DNA of 64,000 nucleotides, taken from the NCBI GenBank assembly GCA_027627225.1, contig CM051029.1, forward strand, positions 25,180,851-25,244,850. The letters are read 5' to 3'. Below, piece after piece: positions 12,401 through 27,400 of the stretch (positions within the stretch are counted from its first letter, which is position 1; every line of letters begins with the position of its first letter). This DNA comes from Congeria kusceri (taxonomy: Eukaryota; Mollusca; Bivalvia; Myida; Dreissenidae). The notes beneath the pieces were generated by a model, which was not told the DNA's origin, did not search any database, and saw only the letters and a list, made by a program, of their open reading frames with translations. A program made the position numbers and the translations under genes.

Positions 12401-15400
12401 TGAAGGGTTAGTGTTTTATTAATTGTGTTTATCTTACGGGTTTCTAACTTCTAATTCTACTACTGCTTCTAAATTTACTACTACAATATTACAAATACTA
12501 CTACTGCTTCTGCTGCTGCTGTTGATGATAAATATGATGTCGATGATTTTAATAACTCTAAACAGAAGAAGAAGAACAATAGTAATACATTGTTGATGTT
12601 CTTTTTGTTGCTTCTTAAGCTACTTAGGTTCTTAAATGTACGTTCAGGTACCGCATGCGACGCGGAAGTTCCAACTTTGCCCGATATTCTACGCAGATCT
12701 CCGAGCTACATCCTGTCCGAGAGGGAAGTGGTCATTCGAGACGATGCCCTGCCAGAGGGCTGGTACAACATCGGTCACCGCATGCTGTCCACGCAGTCCA
12801 GCGTCCCCGTAGGAGGCTGTGGAACAAAATGGCCGATGTATATGACATGTAGGTAGCCTTACACAAAGTGGCCATTGTATGTGACATGTAGGTAGCCATG
12901 CAGGAGCAAAGTGGCCAATGTATATGACATGTATGTAGAGATACAGGAACAATTTGTCCAATGTATATGACAAGTAGGTAGTCATGCAGAAACAAAGTGG
13001 CCAATATATATGACATGTAGGTATACATGCTCGAATAAATGGAATATTATTTTTCTTAGAAATTCTCAACCAACATCAATGCAGGAACAAAGTGGCCAAT
13101 GTATATACCATGTAGGTAGCCATGCAGGAACAAAGCTGCCAAAGTATATGACATGTAGGTAGCCGTGCAGGAACAAAGTGGCCAATGTATATAACATGTA
13201 GGTAGCCGTGCAGGAACAAAGTGGCCAATGTATATGACATGTAGGTAGCCGTGCAGGAACAAAGTGGCCAATGTATATGCCATGTAGGTAGCCGTGCAGG
13301 AACAAAGTGGCCAATGTATATGACATGTAGGTAGCCGTGCAGGAACAAAGTGGCCAATGTATATGACATATAGGTAGCCATGCAGAAACAAAATGGCTAA
13401 TGCATATGAAATGTGGGTAGCCAGGAATAAAGTGGCCAATATATTTGACATGTAGGTAACTCTATAGGAACGAAGTGGCCAATGTATATGACATGTAGGA
13501 AGCAATACATGAACCAAGTTGCCAATGTATATGACATGTATGTAGCATTACAGGAATACATTGGCCAATGTATATGACATTTAGGTAGCTTTACCGGATC
13601 TAAATGACTCATGTATATGACATGAAAGGAACACAGTGGTCAGTGTATATGACTGTACGTAACACTACAGGAATAAATTGGCCAATGTATATGACATGAA
13701 GCTTACAATAACAAAGTGTCCAGTGTATACGAAATTAAGGTATCCATACACTGACAAAGTGACCAATTTATATGACATGTATATAACTTTGCAGGAACAA
13801 ATTAGCCAATGTATGTGACATGTAGCTAATCTTACAATAACAATGTTGCCAGTATTAATGACATGTAGATTACCTTATAGAAACAAAGTGACACATTTAT
13901 ATGACATGTAGCTTACTTGACACGAACAAAGAGGTCAATGCTAATGACGTTTCGGTTAACTTCGATGAGAAGTAAGTGATGCATGTAAGCAAACATTTGT
14001 AAGTCATACATAGTCGTATATGACAACATACTGCGTATTTGACATTAATGTTTCAAACTGTGTACATTTTTTTTTATTGATTAGAGCATATTTAATTAAA
14101 GTGAACAGTGTATATGAACTGTTGGTATTATCATTTAGATACTATTTGGCAATACTCTATATATGTTGTGCGTAAATATAGGTTCAATAAAGTATTCTGC
14201 ATACATGTATATGCACGTGTTGGTATTATCTTTGTTCGAAACAAAAGAAATATTTTACTCGCAGCTTTTGGAATATAGGTAAGCATATGCAAAGACTGAT
14301 GTCTCAGCTTTAAAAATATTGTGTGTGTGTGTCTTTTTGTGTACTAAAACGTTTTGTGGTTGGTTATAGCCCCTGTTACATCTCTCGGCGACGGCAGTAA
14401 AGTCACACGTAATGTCCGGCTGGTCAGTAGGAGCGGCATACCGGACGAATTACCGGTCACCATTCGCAAATGTGGCGCTGACCACCATATATACATCCCG
14501 CAGACGCCGATTGCATTTGCAGGCTACTGTCTTGGTATGTACACATACACTTGTGTGTGGTTAATGATATGATTGTAATGTGCATCTTTGTACCTTTTAA
14601 TTAACATAATATATGTCCCAGTAAAATGTACGAACCTGCCAATGATTAAAGTTTAACCTTTCATCTGTCATATAAACCACATACTTTTTATGTGATGTTG
14701 AGCTATAACTTAGAATTTCATGTTGCATAAGAATCAACCTCAAGGAACATTTGTCACGAACACGCAAAATTAAGATAAACGTTGTTTTCTGAACATCAAA
14801 CGCACGACACAACATTTCTTATTCTGTATTTTAGTGTGCATATGGGTTAGAAATAGAATTCATGTTGTAGATACATAATTTATATCGACAATATTGTAAT
14901 GTTTAGATACCGGCTTTGATTCCAACTCCGGCAGAAATTCAACTGGTAGATGGGCCCTGCTCTCGCAAGATCTAAATTTCATCGCAAATGTACCGGAAAT
15001 AAACTTTATCTGCCAAGTTCTAGACGACGAACACAGTTATTTCCCGTGCAGACACTGTACTGGAAATTTTTACTACATTAGCGATGATTTCTACTACACC
15101 GTTAACTGGTAAGGGTCTTGTTTATATTAAAGTATGAAATGGCATACCACAAATAGGAACGTATTACGTCGTATAAGGCAATTTAAGTATATACTCTGTT
15201 ACATGTTGTTGGTACGGGTGTACACAGAGGCGTTTCAAATTAAAGACATATTGAGTGCCTAGATAAGCAGTAACAGATTACTGTCGTTATTATGACTGTA
15301 ATACGACTTATTCCAAAACGAAGTTGCTCGAACGTATTTCTCATATGTTAATATAATTGATGGTGTGTGCGAGTGTTCTTAAATAACTTGATTTTGTGTC

Positions 15401-18400
15401 TCCCTCTGGAAAAAACAAAATATGACGTATCTAAGTCAATTCATTCTCTACACCTTAGTGCTATGGTACCTGCATGTGTAAAAGCAATTGCCATATATGT
15501 GCTTATATTTTTATATAACTCAGAAACATACATCCGATTTCATGACCATTGCTTTTGTCTTCATATTGCATTCCCTAGGTACGTCAATGACCACCTTTGT
15601 ACGTCCCGTGGCCCGTTCCAGCGACCCGATCTAAGAAAGTCACTATTGACTGAAAGTATGTTGCGAGACGGGTGTCACCAGTCAACGATTGGTTTTAAGG
15701 TAATTTGCATTACAAATAGACAACAGTTATATGCTACATTATTTGTGAGCATTATTAACGTAATAATTAATAACCAAATCTGCTTCATTTCAACAGAACG
15801 TAAATTCAGAACGAATTCTTAATTAATAATTGTATAATATTGTTTCGTCCTTAAAATATTATCATGGTGACTTCCAGGTACAATGTTCGTACGAGTGGTC
15901 CTTGACGATGTTTGGACCAAGATCGACTCCAGTAACAAGTAACAGCATAGACACTGGAGTACCAGCAGTAAGTTACTTGTACAACTACATGTTTGCATTT
16001 GTGTTATGTTCAAGCCGCAGTCCATAGAATATAATTCAATATATATTGAATTGACATTATTTTTAATGAACGTTAATGACGTTTATTCGACTGAAAACTG
16101 TTTCTTATTTACGAAATGCATTTTATGATGTCTTTGTTCGAAAACGCTTGGTACGAACGGAATATACACTAATGTACACTACTGATTTACTACAGAGGCA
16201 TCACCAGCTCTCGCATACAGATGATTGTACGATAAAAAGTTACCAAAACGTTATTATTTGACCGATTTTAATGCGTTTTTTGCGTATTTTTATCGGAAAG
16301 ATGTCCATTAGAAACGATTTCTGCTTAGTTATATTTTTATTAACATATTTCTGGACTGCTGCTTTAACGAAGTTGGAGGTATTATTTCGAAAATTATCAC
16401 AAACCTGATTATTTCTTTCTAATATTTGAACGGATTTTGATGTATGTACTGTTTGTCATACATTATTGTTGAAACGTTTCCAAATATATGGGGAACAACT
16501 ATGTACAATGAAATCCACTTCTATCGATATATCGCATCTACCGATGCTGAAACCAATTTCACGGTTGAATCGGTATATATTTCAATTGAATCAACTTCGG
16601 TTGTAAAATTATAACGCATGTGAAAGACATTGATCCGGGTTAACAGTCAACAGTATACGGTCTGCTTGATTAAATAATCATTGTTGTGGTAGTCAATAAA
16701 AATGGGCCTCTAATGTGACTGTCCTTATAATTGGCTCATTATTTTGTAGAAATACCATTGGTTTCTTGCGTTAGTATTTATTGACGGCATGGACACAGAA
16801 CATGATTATTAGAATGAAAATATTTGCACACAGGCCGTGAAAATAATGAAAATCAGTAACCGTAGTGAACTTTGTAAACTATCCTGAATATTTATTAAAT
16901 TTTAACAAATTTCATTTGTTGATGTTCTTGTTTATATCATTAAGTGTTTGAACGTAAAATGCTCGGTACTTTGCGTCTTTCTTATAAACCTGTATACCAA
17001 TCTCTTGGTTACCTATTTACGGATGTAATATGGCAATTGGATATAGCAATACAAATGCTATGATTCGACGATATCGTTACAAGCGGAATTAGCTGTATTA
17101 TGTATATGTTAATAAGGACCAGTATTAAATGCGTCATTTGATATATTGAAGCAATTCCTTACCATTCCGACTGACGGTTCAAGTCAGGCATTCCTATCAT
17201 CCACACCGCTCGGCTGCACGAATGATACCTCCACGACCTCTTTATCGATGTCATGTGAAATCGAGTTCCCTTTAAAGCGTTCGCACTCCGACACTTGCCC
17301 GCCAACAACAAACACCAACGACCACCATCGTTGTGGCGCCCGCCTCGTTGGTCTGACGAGTTATGGGCTTGATTGGCATGGTTCATGGGAAAAGTTCTTT
17401 AACAATGTTCGTTATGGATACGCATATGATTATTTAATGGGAAGAACTATTGCTACGCATCACAAACGAATAGTTTCTCAAGAGAGTCGCAGTTTAGTAG
17501 ATCGGTACACCGAAGAGTATTGTCCTAGCTCCGGAGGACAGGGTACCATTTGGGAGGGATACACACTGCCTTCACAAAAGGTAAACTTAGTCAGTAAAAT
17601 AGCTGTAAGTATGTATACCAATTATGAATTATGTTACAAAATAATATTGAACAAACAGTCATTTAGAAGTTAGTAGAATTAACGTTGATGTCCATTGTTT
17701 ACAGACTGATTTCAGTTTACGTTAAATTATGTTAAGATTTTAGTTTTGTATCCATGACAAGTGTGATTTGTTTTCATTTCATGATTAAACATCTTGTACT
17801 TTGTTTTTGAAGGTTATGAATATTTTGCTTCTTTTGTTGTACATTTGCTTTTCTGTTAGTGATACATTCTGTAGTAGAAAGATCGATTACATACATGTTT
17901 TTGGTGTTATTTTATTCGAATCAAATATGCGGAAATCCCATACGCCAAATGCACAAACAAAATAGCTTAAGCAGAATTGTCGCGCATTAAGGGTTTATTT
18001 GCTCTTCATTTCAGATTACTGTGAACAACCAGAATACAACAAGCAGTACATGTTCAATTCGATGGAGCAAAGACGATAAACAACCAATGCTGACTAAAAC
18101 AAAAGGAAAAGAGTAAGATACTGGTTTGCTGAGTATGTTGTTGTAATGTCCAACCATTATAATGCATACTTCACTGATTTGAACTGATGCTCTAAATAAT
18201 AATTATTAATCATTATTAAATACCTTAAGTTATTTACAACAGTGCCTATTTAAACAAAGAATTCATAAACCAGAAAACAGTTCTCAATCCATGCACATTC
18301 TGTTTATTCAAAGACCTCTTGCATGTATCAAGGACGTTATTACCACACTACCCGAAGCCTTAGTGATACAACACCATTTATGTACATAAATACACGTTGT

Positions 18401-21400
18401 TGAATTGCTTTTAGCTAAGATTTAACAAAACCAGTTGGGTTGACATTCTAAGTGTTCACGACTATTGAATTCAATGACAAAATGGTTATACATGATATGT
18501 TCCTATCGACTTTCATAGAAGAGCGCCAGTTACAAAATGCACGAATACTCATTGTATATGTTTATATTCTTATATACTTGCATTATATATATTTGCAAGC
18601 ATTTGTATACGTATACAGATCCTGGAGCATTCCCATTGATGTGACGGGCGAATTTCTGCTGTTCAGAAGTTTGGCATATCCTGTTGAGGTAGAAATTTGC
18701 ACCACCATGTTGTTTTCCTTGCAAGGACTAAGCGGCCACACGTGTATGCTACATGTATTGCGTAAATTTGCATGAACAAAAAGTACACCGACTTTATTTA
18801 TTATATAAATTTTATTGTTCGTCTATATTTGCTGATGCAAATAATTGTTTGTACTATTTCCACTCGTAGTACTAGCTGTTTCCCCTATTATAATATGCAA
18901 GTAAATGATGTACAATGTAGCTTAATTGCCATACTACTTGTAAGTCAGTACCGACAAAACAGGTACAATATCATTTGTATAATATACTACAATCAAGTTC
19001 AGATTCGCAAAACATATACTGTTTATAATACTCTTCATACAGGTCCAAATCAAGACGGAGACATGCGCATCTTCTCACACAGTCTGTGTGTGCGCCCTCA
19101 CCTTCCGAGATGGCAACACAATCTACACCGTTGGTATCTGTGACGGAATAACGACCCAGGGATTCCTGTGGGCAGCGGCCAATGGGGAGCTCACTTTGAG
19201 ATACACTGAAACAGGATCGGTACGTTTTGAATACAGTACATTTTTATTTTGCAGGCATTCTAATTTTGATATTAATAAACTTGAATTCTGTATACAGAGT
19301 AAACTCATCTCGACTGACCTTCTATAAATCGTAATGTGCATTCCATCATGGTGTGATTTTGTGATCGCCTTTTGTCGCTTTTTTAAATTTGTGTATATAA
19401 TAAATACTTCACACTGTTATCAGATCCGCGTTCTGAACGGTATGGACGGCTCATTGATGAAGGACTACTCTCTGCACTCACTGACGGTGGAGATATCTGA
19501 CTCCAGCAGTATGGAGGACTTTACACTGTTAGACGGTCTCTGTGCCTTCGAGGACAACACGTTCAGAGCAAGCACTGGTGGCCTGATGCTCAGCAGTAAC
19601 GGTTTCCTGGAGAGCTGGAGGTAATTGCATATTAAACTGATGATTGTCCTACCTTTTCTACGTTTAGGGTTGTTTAGGGAATTGATGGTATAACATTGTA
19701 TCTAAGCTAAGTAGGGAACAAGAGGTTGATGGTCAGCACTGGTGGCCTGATGCTTAGCAGTGACGCTGCCTTGAGAGCTGGATCGAAACATATTGTTTTG
19801 GATGAAAAAGGAATGATATTATTTGCAATCCATATCAAATGGAAATATAGAACGTTAGGCAAAATAATTAATATTGATTTGCACTTGATTATTTGACTAT
19901 ATTTACGGTTACTTTGATAATTGGAAAGTATTTAATTGCATCTTCATTGGCAATTATATCGAATGTATTTATTTCGTAGAAGTACGTGTTTTGTAATATA
20001 TAATGTATGGTGTATCTTTTGTGAATCCTATATATTGTAATAAGTACGCCAAATTATGTTTCATGTATTATGACGTCATGACGTCATTATAACGTCTTTG
20101 TCATAACATGTTACCTGAAGAAGGCTTTTCAGAAGAAACGTTGTGATTAAATAAATTAACTATGTTTGAAGTTTGACTTCTTCATAAAATATATATTGTA
20201 ATATATAATGGTAATCGAGAACTTTAGTATTGTAAATGAAATGACATTTGTTTTCAAACATTGCAGCATTGGCCCGCAGACAACCTCAAGTTTGTTAGCT
20301 CCGAAGCTGATCCACACACAGTATGCCTACCAAGAGACCCTCTACAGCTGCAGTTGTCCACTAGATTCGGAAGACATTTTTGGCTCCAACAATAGCTTAA
20401 CCACATCATACAACATGCAGTATGCTGGCGTTACAAAATGTTCCAAAGATAACGCTTACAACGTTACCCATGACGGAGAGACCTGGGTAGGAACGGTCGT
20501 ACCGGACTTTGCGATCGAGAATGTGACGCTGGCGTTCGAATTCGTGAAAACGTCAGTTGGCAACAAAATATACGAACGTATAGCAGTCTGTCATTTCGAT
20601 GGCTTCAAAGGATTCCTTTATGATATTTATTGGTATGTCACACACTTTGTATGCAACTCTATTAATGCATGCAGATTCCTACTATTTGGTGTGCATATTG
20701 AATATTTGATGTGTGTGCTTATATCGCGGAATATATTGAATAGCAACTACTTGTTATGTCGTGACAAGTTTTACAATTCCGTAAAAAATATAACGGAATT
20801 ATTTTACTTCTAATGGAGACTGCGTTTCATTAATTGTTTCATTGGCTTAAATATATAGAAGTTTTCCGATTTACTGCTGGATTGATTAACAAAAACTTTG
20901 CACTATTTACATGACATCATTGGCTATTCATGAGGATATTCTTGTCCATGTATAATTATTAAACTTTTTAAACTGAATGGTTTGTAAACATGTAGTTTCC
21001 TTAATAACAGCTTAACATTCACCATGGCAGTTACAGATAGCAATGACGAAGACTTAGTTTTCATAAACAATTTGAATATAATATGTCATGCATCGATGAT
21101 ACTAGTAATATAGCAGTGCTCTTATTAAAAGTAGCAACAAATATGATACATTTATATATAGGTACGCCGATGAAACCATGCTCCATAAGAATTCCAAACA
21201 GTCGCTGACAACTGCGGGTTTCAATAAAGTTCCATTTCAAACGCTTATGACGGCCTATAACTCTCACAGTCAAGGAGTGTGTGCAGTTAACAAATTGGTA
21301 TGTGCATTACGATGAATATATTAGTTTACGTACATAAATCTAGTAAAATTGGTATACATATAAGAGTATTCTACTTAAAATAAGTTTTGGCACTATTAAT

Positions 21401-24400
21401 CACGGGAAACACTAGTGTACAAACAAAACCGAGTATACCTATAGAAGATAATTCAAGCGTTAAGTTATGCCTATCGTGAGTTCATTAATGTCAGGTTAAT
21501 GTGTCGAGCTATAAATAAAAGTTGCTGATACTGTATATATTGGAAACTATTGTTTCACTATTGCAATATTTCTGTTTTGCATCATGGTCTGTTATACAAT
21601 TACAGCTTACATTAAAAGAGACTTAAATTGCAAATATTCAAACACGTTATTGAATGTAAATTTTAAATGTTCCTATCGATTTCAGGTGTTACGCCATGGG
21701 TCAAAATGCAGAACCAACTCAATTTATAATATTAAAATCTCCCATTGAGAATTTTTAATTGCAAAGAATGGTAACTAACAGAAAGTTAAAACTAAATAAT
21801 TGTTTTTTTCACAGTGGCGTTGCGCCGTATCAGTGCTGAATACAAACGGCATCGAAGTTCTGGCAGCGTCCTACAGTGAACCTTTTGAGTTCATTACAGT
21901 AAGTCCAGATATTCTGTGATCGTATTAAAACATATGGACAAGTTCAAAGAACCCGAGAGGATAATATAATTTTCTTGATCTAGTATGTAGTCGGCCAATA
22001 CATTTGATTATAGGCAGCATAAATATATGGGACCCATATGGGTCCAATATGAGCTACCATATGGGGCCTGTATGGGCTAACGATATGGGGCCAAATGGGA
22101 TTTTGCAAACTATATTTGTGTGGGTCCCAGATGGGTTGCGATATGGGACCTATGTGGGTTCCATGTGGGCCCAAGATGGGTCCTTTATGGGATACTCATA
22201 TAGGTCCAATATGTGCTTCGATATGGGTCCTGTATGGGCAATCCATATGGGGCCAAATGGGAGTTTGCAAACTGTAGTTGTATGGGTTCCAGATGGGTTG
22301 CGATTTGGGACATATGTGGGTTCCATGAAGTCCAAAGGTGGGTCCTATATGGGGTACCCATATAGATCCAATATGGGATTCGATATGGGTCCTGTATGGG
22401 CAACCCATATGGGGCCAAGTGGGATTTTGCAAACTGTTTTTGCATGGGTCCCAGATGGGTTACGATATGGGACCTGCGTGGGTCCCATTTGGACCCAAGG
22501 TGGGTCCTATATCGGCTACCCATATGGGTCCAATATTGGCTTCGATAGGGTTCCTTTATAGGCATCCCATATGGGGCCATGTGGGATTTTGTTAACTGTG
22601 TTTGCATGGGTCCCAAATGAGTTGCATTATGGGATACATGTGGGTTCTATATGGATCCAAGATGGGCCCCCATTTATAGGCTACCCATATGGGACCCATG
22701 CAAAAGGTGTTTGCAAAATCCCACTGGGCCTCATATGAGCTGCCCGATTAGGACCCATCCATGTCATTATTAAAGTTCATTCTTTAATACAACAACACAT
22801 TTAATCCTTTCTTACTTTAATTGGATTGCCATTTGCAGAATATAAAACTTACTTGTAATTAACATATGTCTGTTGTCGTTAAAGGGTATTCAATAGATGT
22901 GTTAGTTCCTTTATGCATAATTTTCACGGACAATGCATGTATGTACTATATATGTACAATCAATCACTTGTTTTCTACATGTCAACAAGAAAAATAAGCA
23001 ATCACACACTATTCATGATGACATTTTGGCCTGTGTTACAAAAATGGACCATACCATTTAGATCATATTAACTAGTCTAGAAAGATACAATTCTGTAAGT
23101 AAAGCATGATTGATTAACTAGTCTAGAAAGATACAATTCTGTAAATAAAGCATGATTGTGAACTGCACACATGTGGCACAATAAAACAGCAATCAAAGAA
23201 TAACACATTATGAGTAAATTCAGACACACTTAAAAGCCAAACACAGCGTGGACAAATCTAACACTTGATGTGACTCTATAGCACACAGCCTTTACTGGTA
23301 GTAAGGCATGGTAATGGAATCTAATGCGAGACAACTCCACCAGTAGATATACCAATCTCACAGTATTGTATAGTATGGACCAATTAACCTAACAAAGACG
23401 TTTTAGTATGACTATATTATCAGAATTTACAAACAAAAGGTAAACCTGTAAGTATAGGCCTCCGACACAGAATACGACATAAATGCCAGTTATACATACT
23501 GAAATATACCACCTTGCGTTCATAATATTGATAATATTTTATGTATCAGGCACAGAATACAGCATATATAACAATTTTAATCCTTGTACATTCCAATAGA
23601 CAACTGTGTTATCATAGAATCTGGCCCAGAATACAACGTAAGTGTATATTATGGTTTCGAATCAATTCAGACATACCAGTGTGTTTTTATATTGGCAATA
23701 TAATTTATATATCCAACCCACAATGCAACGTAAACAGTTTCAAACAATTCTGATAGTTGTGTTTTCAAAATCTCAATATAAAAATGTATCGTTCCAAATT
23801 AGAGTACCGCATAATGATAACAGTGCAATACAAAACAATTCAAATAGGCCAATGTGTTAACTTATAAATATCTATTAACCATAGATTGAGATATATAGCT
23901 ATTATTTTCAGTAGGCAAGCCTGTTATTTTGAAAGATGTCATTGCATACACCATTGTTATAAAACATTTGAGAATGGTCACAAGACAAAGGCTCACAAAC
24001 TAATTCAAGTATGAACATAGTTAGGGTTGTGTTAATTTGTAAGAGCCACATCTCAATGATACTAACTTGATCATGCATTAATATTCAATATGTAAAAACG
24101 GTTAAAACTTTCTCACATTTAATACCGAGCCTTCATTAAACAACAAATGAATCAAAACATAAAGCATGATCAAGATAATGTAAAATATAAGGAGGACTGA
24201 TGTGGTGAAATCAAACTGTAAGCGAGCAATTCTAAACTATCAAGTATTTCTAAAAAAATCTTTCAAAAGTTAAAAAGTTATGTTTCTTGAAATAAACCTT
24301 TTTTTTTTTTTTTTTAAAGAATATTAGTATATAATATTTTTTTGAACAGGTTACATTACAAGCCTGAAAATATTATAGGGAATATGTGAAGTAACATGAG

Positions 24401-27400
24401 CTGTCTCAGGACAGGGCGCTCGACTATTCACTAACTTAAAGTCTTTGAAAGTGTAATATATTCTGTCAGTGACTTTACATAATTACCATAAAAACGTATG
24501 TGAAATTTCAATTGAATACATGTAGTAGTTACAGAGATATGCAAGGCTTCCATTAAGGGAAGTTTGGGAGTAATTTACTGCCATTTTTGGCACAGAACTT
24601 CCAAAATTGCAGCCATATAAGTTGCTGAACTTCCAAAATTGTAGCAAGGAAGTTCCATCATGTAAGAATTAACACGTTAGAAGAACAATTAAGAAATTTT
24701 TGTAAATGTATACCTCTCTCACTGAATAAATTGGCATATAAGCACTTGATGAAAAAGAACTGCCTTAAAAAACCTTGAATTTTATACTTAATATACCCAT
24801 TTCTGAAAATCTCAGGACTTCTGTAGCGCAATACTGTCAAAACTTCCAAATATTATGAGCAAAACTTCCGAAATTAGAGGCCAGGAAGTTCAAACTTCCA
24901 GTTTTCAAAAGTTAATGAAAGCCCTGGATATGTACTTGCACACAAACTTTAACCTGAATATTTCTAAGCACAAAAAAGGTCATAATTCTGCTTAAATGCT
25001 AGTCACAGTAATGGGCATTGGCTAGTTACATTATAATATGACCATGAAGACATGTGAGAAGTTTCTGCTGAATATCTGAATTAGCTAAATTGCAGATAAG
25101 AGTTATAGGCCTTGGTCAGTGACATTACATAATGACCCCGAAGACATGTGTAAAGTTCCAATTAAATATCTGTAGTAGTACTGTTGTTATTGATATATAT
25201 ACTTGTTGCACGCAACCTGAATTTTCTACGTACAAAAAAGGCCTAATTCTGCTAAATTGCAGGACAGATTTATGGGCCTTGGTCAGTGACCTTACATAAT
25301 GACCAAGAAGACATGTGTGAAGTTTCAATAAAATATATGTAGTAGTACTGTAGTTATTGATATATGTACTTGTTGCACGCAAACTTTAACCTGAATTTTC
25401 TAAGTACAAAAAGGGGCATAATTCTGTTAAATTGTAGGTCATAGTTATTGGTCTTGGCCAGTGACCTTATATGATGACCTTGAAGGCATGGGTTAAGTTT
25501 CAATTAAATATCTGTAGTAGTTACAGAGATACGGACTTGTTGCCCACAAACCTTAACCAGAGCATTATGCCGACGCCGACGAACCGGTGAGTAGTATAGC
25601 TCAAACTATTCGGTGAATAGTCGAGCTAAAACACATATACAATTATTTAAAATTTAAGTCGATGTAGTACAACATTTTAGACTATGATTGCGATCATTTC
25701 ACTCACAGCAATTACAATTGCTGTTTTTTTTTTAAATTACAAACTACTGGATATAAATATCAAGTGTCAATAACACTGGTAATTATGATGTGCATTGTTT
25801 CTCTTATTTAGTGTGGTAAGGGCTAATGAACTTCATTGCTAATTGACTGTCTCTTGTTATGAACACGAAAAGACTGGACTCCATACATGTTCTGCAATTA
25901 CTGCCTTGTTACTAGTTAATTGAACTGATCACTGTTTGGTTATCAGAAGTATGGGGTGTTTCACGTTCATTTATTTACATCTGCAGCATTTTTGGATCAC
26001 ACACACCAACAAGTAGCTTTTTTCAGTTTTCTCCTCACTGTACGCTTGCCTTGCATACTTGGTTCCTCGACCTTAACATATGTTCTGAAAGTACAAATTA
26101 AAAAATATGTGTTGAAATGAAAAAAACATTAAGAAATGCATAGAATTCCAGACAGTGCGAAACCTGTCAGAAAATCAGATGTGTCAGACAAAAAATGAGG
26201 GTGTCTGACAAAATTAATCACAAACCTTATACATATTATTATTTAATGTTAGTTAAACCTTTGTTTGATATATAAAGGAATTATTACTGCAACAATCAGT
26301 GTATGCATTATGTTATGCAAAATAAATAAATAATAATTAGTTAACAGTGTATATGTTTTCAACATGTGGTGTATGCTTTACATATCATTGTCTGACAGAT
26401 TACTTTGAGGTCTGGGATTCAAAAAATAAAATCTGATTAAAGTTGATATACATGTTATGTACTCTTATAAACAAACAACAATTTTATTTTCATGAAATAA
26501 ACAGCAATTTCATTTTCTCAACATATAAAACTTCTTTATCAATTTTGGACAAGTTGAAGTTTGACAAAATGTTGTTTTCCATCATTTCTGCTGAAGTTGT
26601 ACTGTAGAACAAATGCTCTTTCATAATCTCCATACCTGTGTGAAGAAGGGGATACTTGTATGTATTATATATCTGTAAAATATGTTATAAGCTATTTATA
26701 AATGAGCATTTAAAGGGACTATGTCAACGAAAAAATGGCTTCCTATTGCACTATAAATTATATTATTTGATAGAAATACGCTATTCTAAGGCATGTGTAT
26801 TAAATAAATAAATATAATATAAAACACAATAATATATTTGATAAAAACAAATTAGCAAAAAAGCCTGAAAAAAAAAAAAAAAACCCAAGTGAATATCGAA
26901 CTCAATACTTAGGAGCCACACAAAGAAATGACAGTAGCCAGCGCACTAACCAACTGCATTATCACGCTTGGTAAGGAGTCATTTGTAAACTATGGTTATA
27001 CATAATGCTCACAATTCTGATGTCAAAACATAAACTGGAAAATGGCCAAACAAACAAAACCCATAATATTAATTGATTTTTATCTCAGAATGCGTACACT
27101 CTTTTCCCATTATATATACCCTGTTTTAACCGTTATTATATGCCAGTATTAATATCTAAATTTCAGTTTTTTTTTAAAGAAGAAATTCCCCCTTGAGGCT
27201 CTTTCTGATGACATATTCTGTTAAAGGGACATGTTCACAGATTGGCAAATTGGCAATTTTCTAAATATTTTTTATAGATCCCACAAAGAAAAATACATTA
27301 TATATAAACAAGCAAAATGACACTACAGACAAAGAAATATATTGGAAATACAGTGACTTTTATGAAAAATCATCAATTGAAATGGCTAAAATTATAGTTT

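Noticed and set aside
12689..13612. Several overlapping minus-strand ORFs with a repeating HIHWPLCS-type peptide (up to 153 codons)
   Set aside because: They are translations of the 43-bp minisatellite in different frames; no start context, no domain, and they overlap a real exon and donor on the other strand.
20114..20150. Possible hammerhead-like ctgaaga...gaaac
   Set aside because: Core is CTGAAGA rather than CTGATGA and stems do not form.
22004..22616. Repetitive ORFs of 185 (+) and 143 (−) codons
   Set aside because: Both strands are open because the CCATATGG array lacks stops; periodic low-complexity peptides only.
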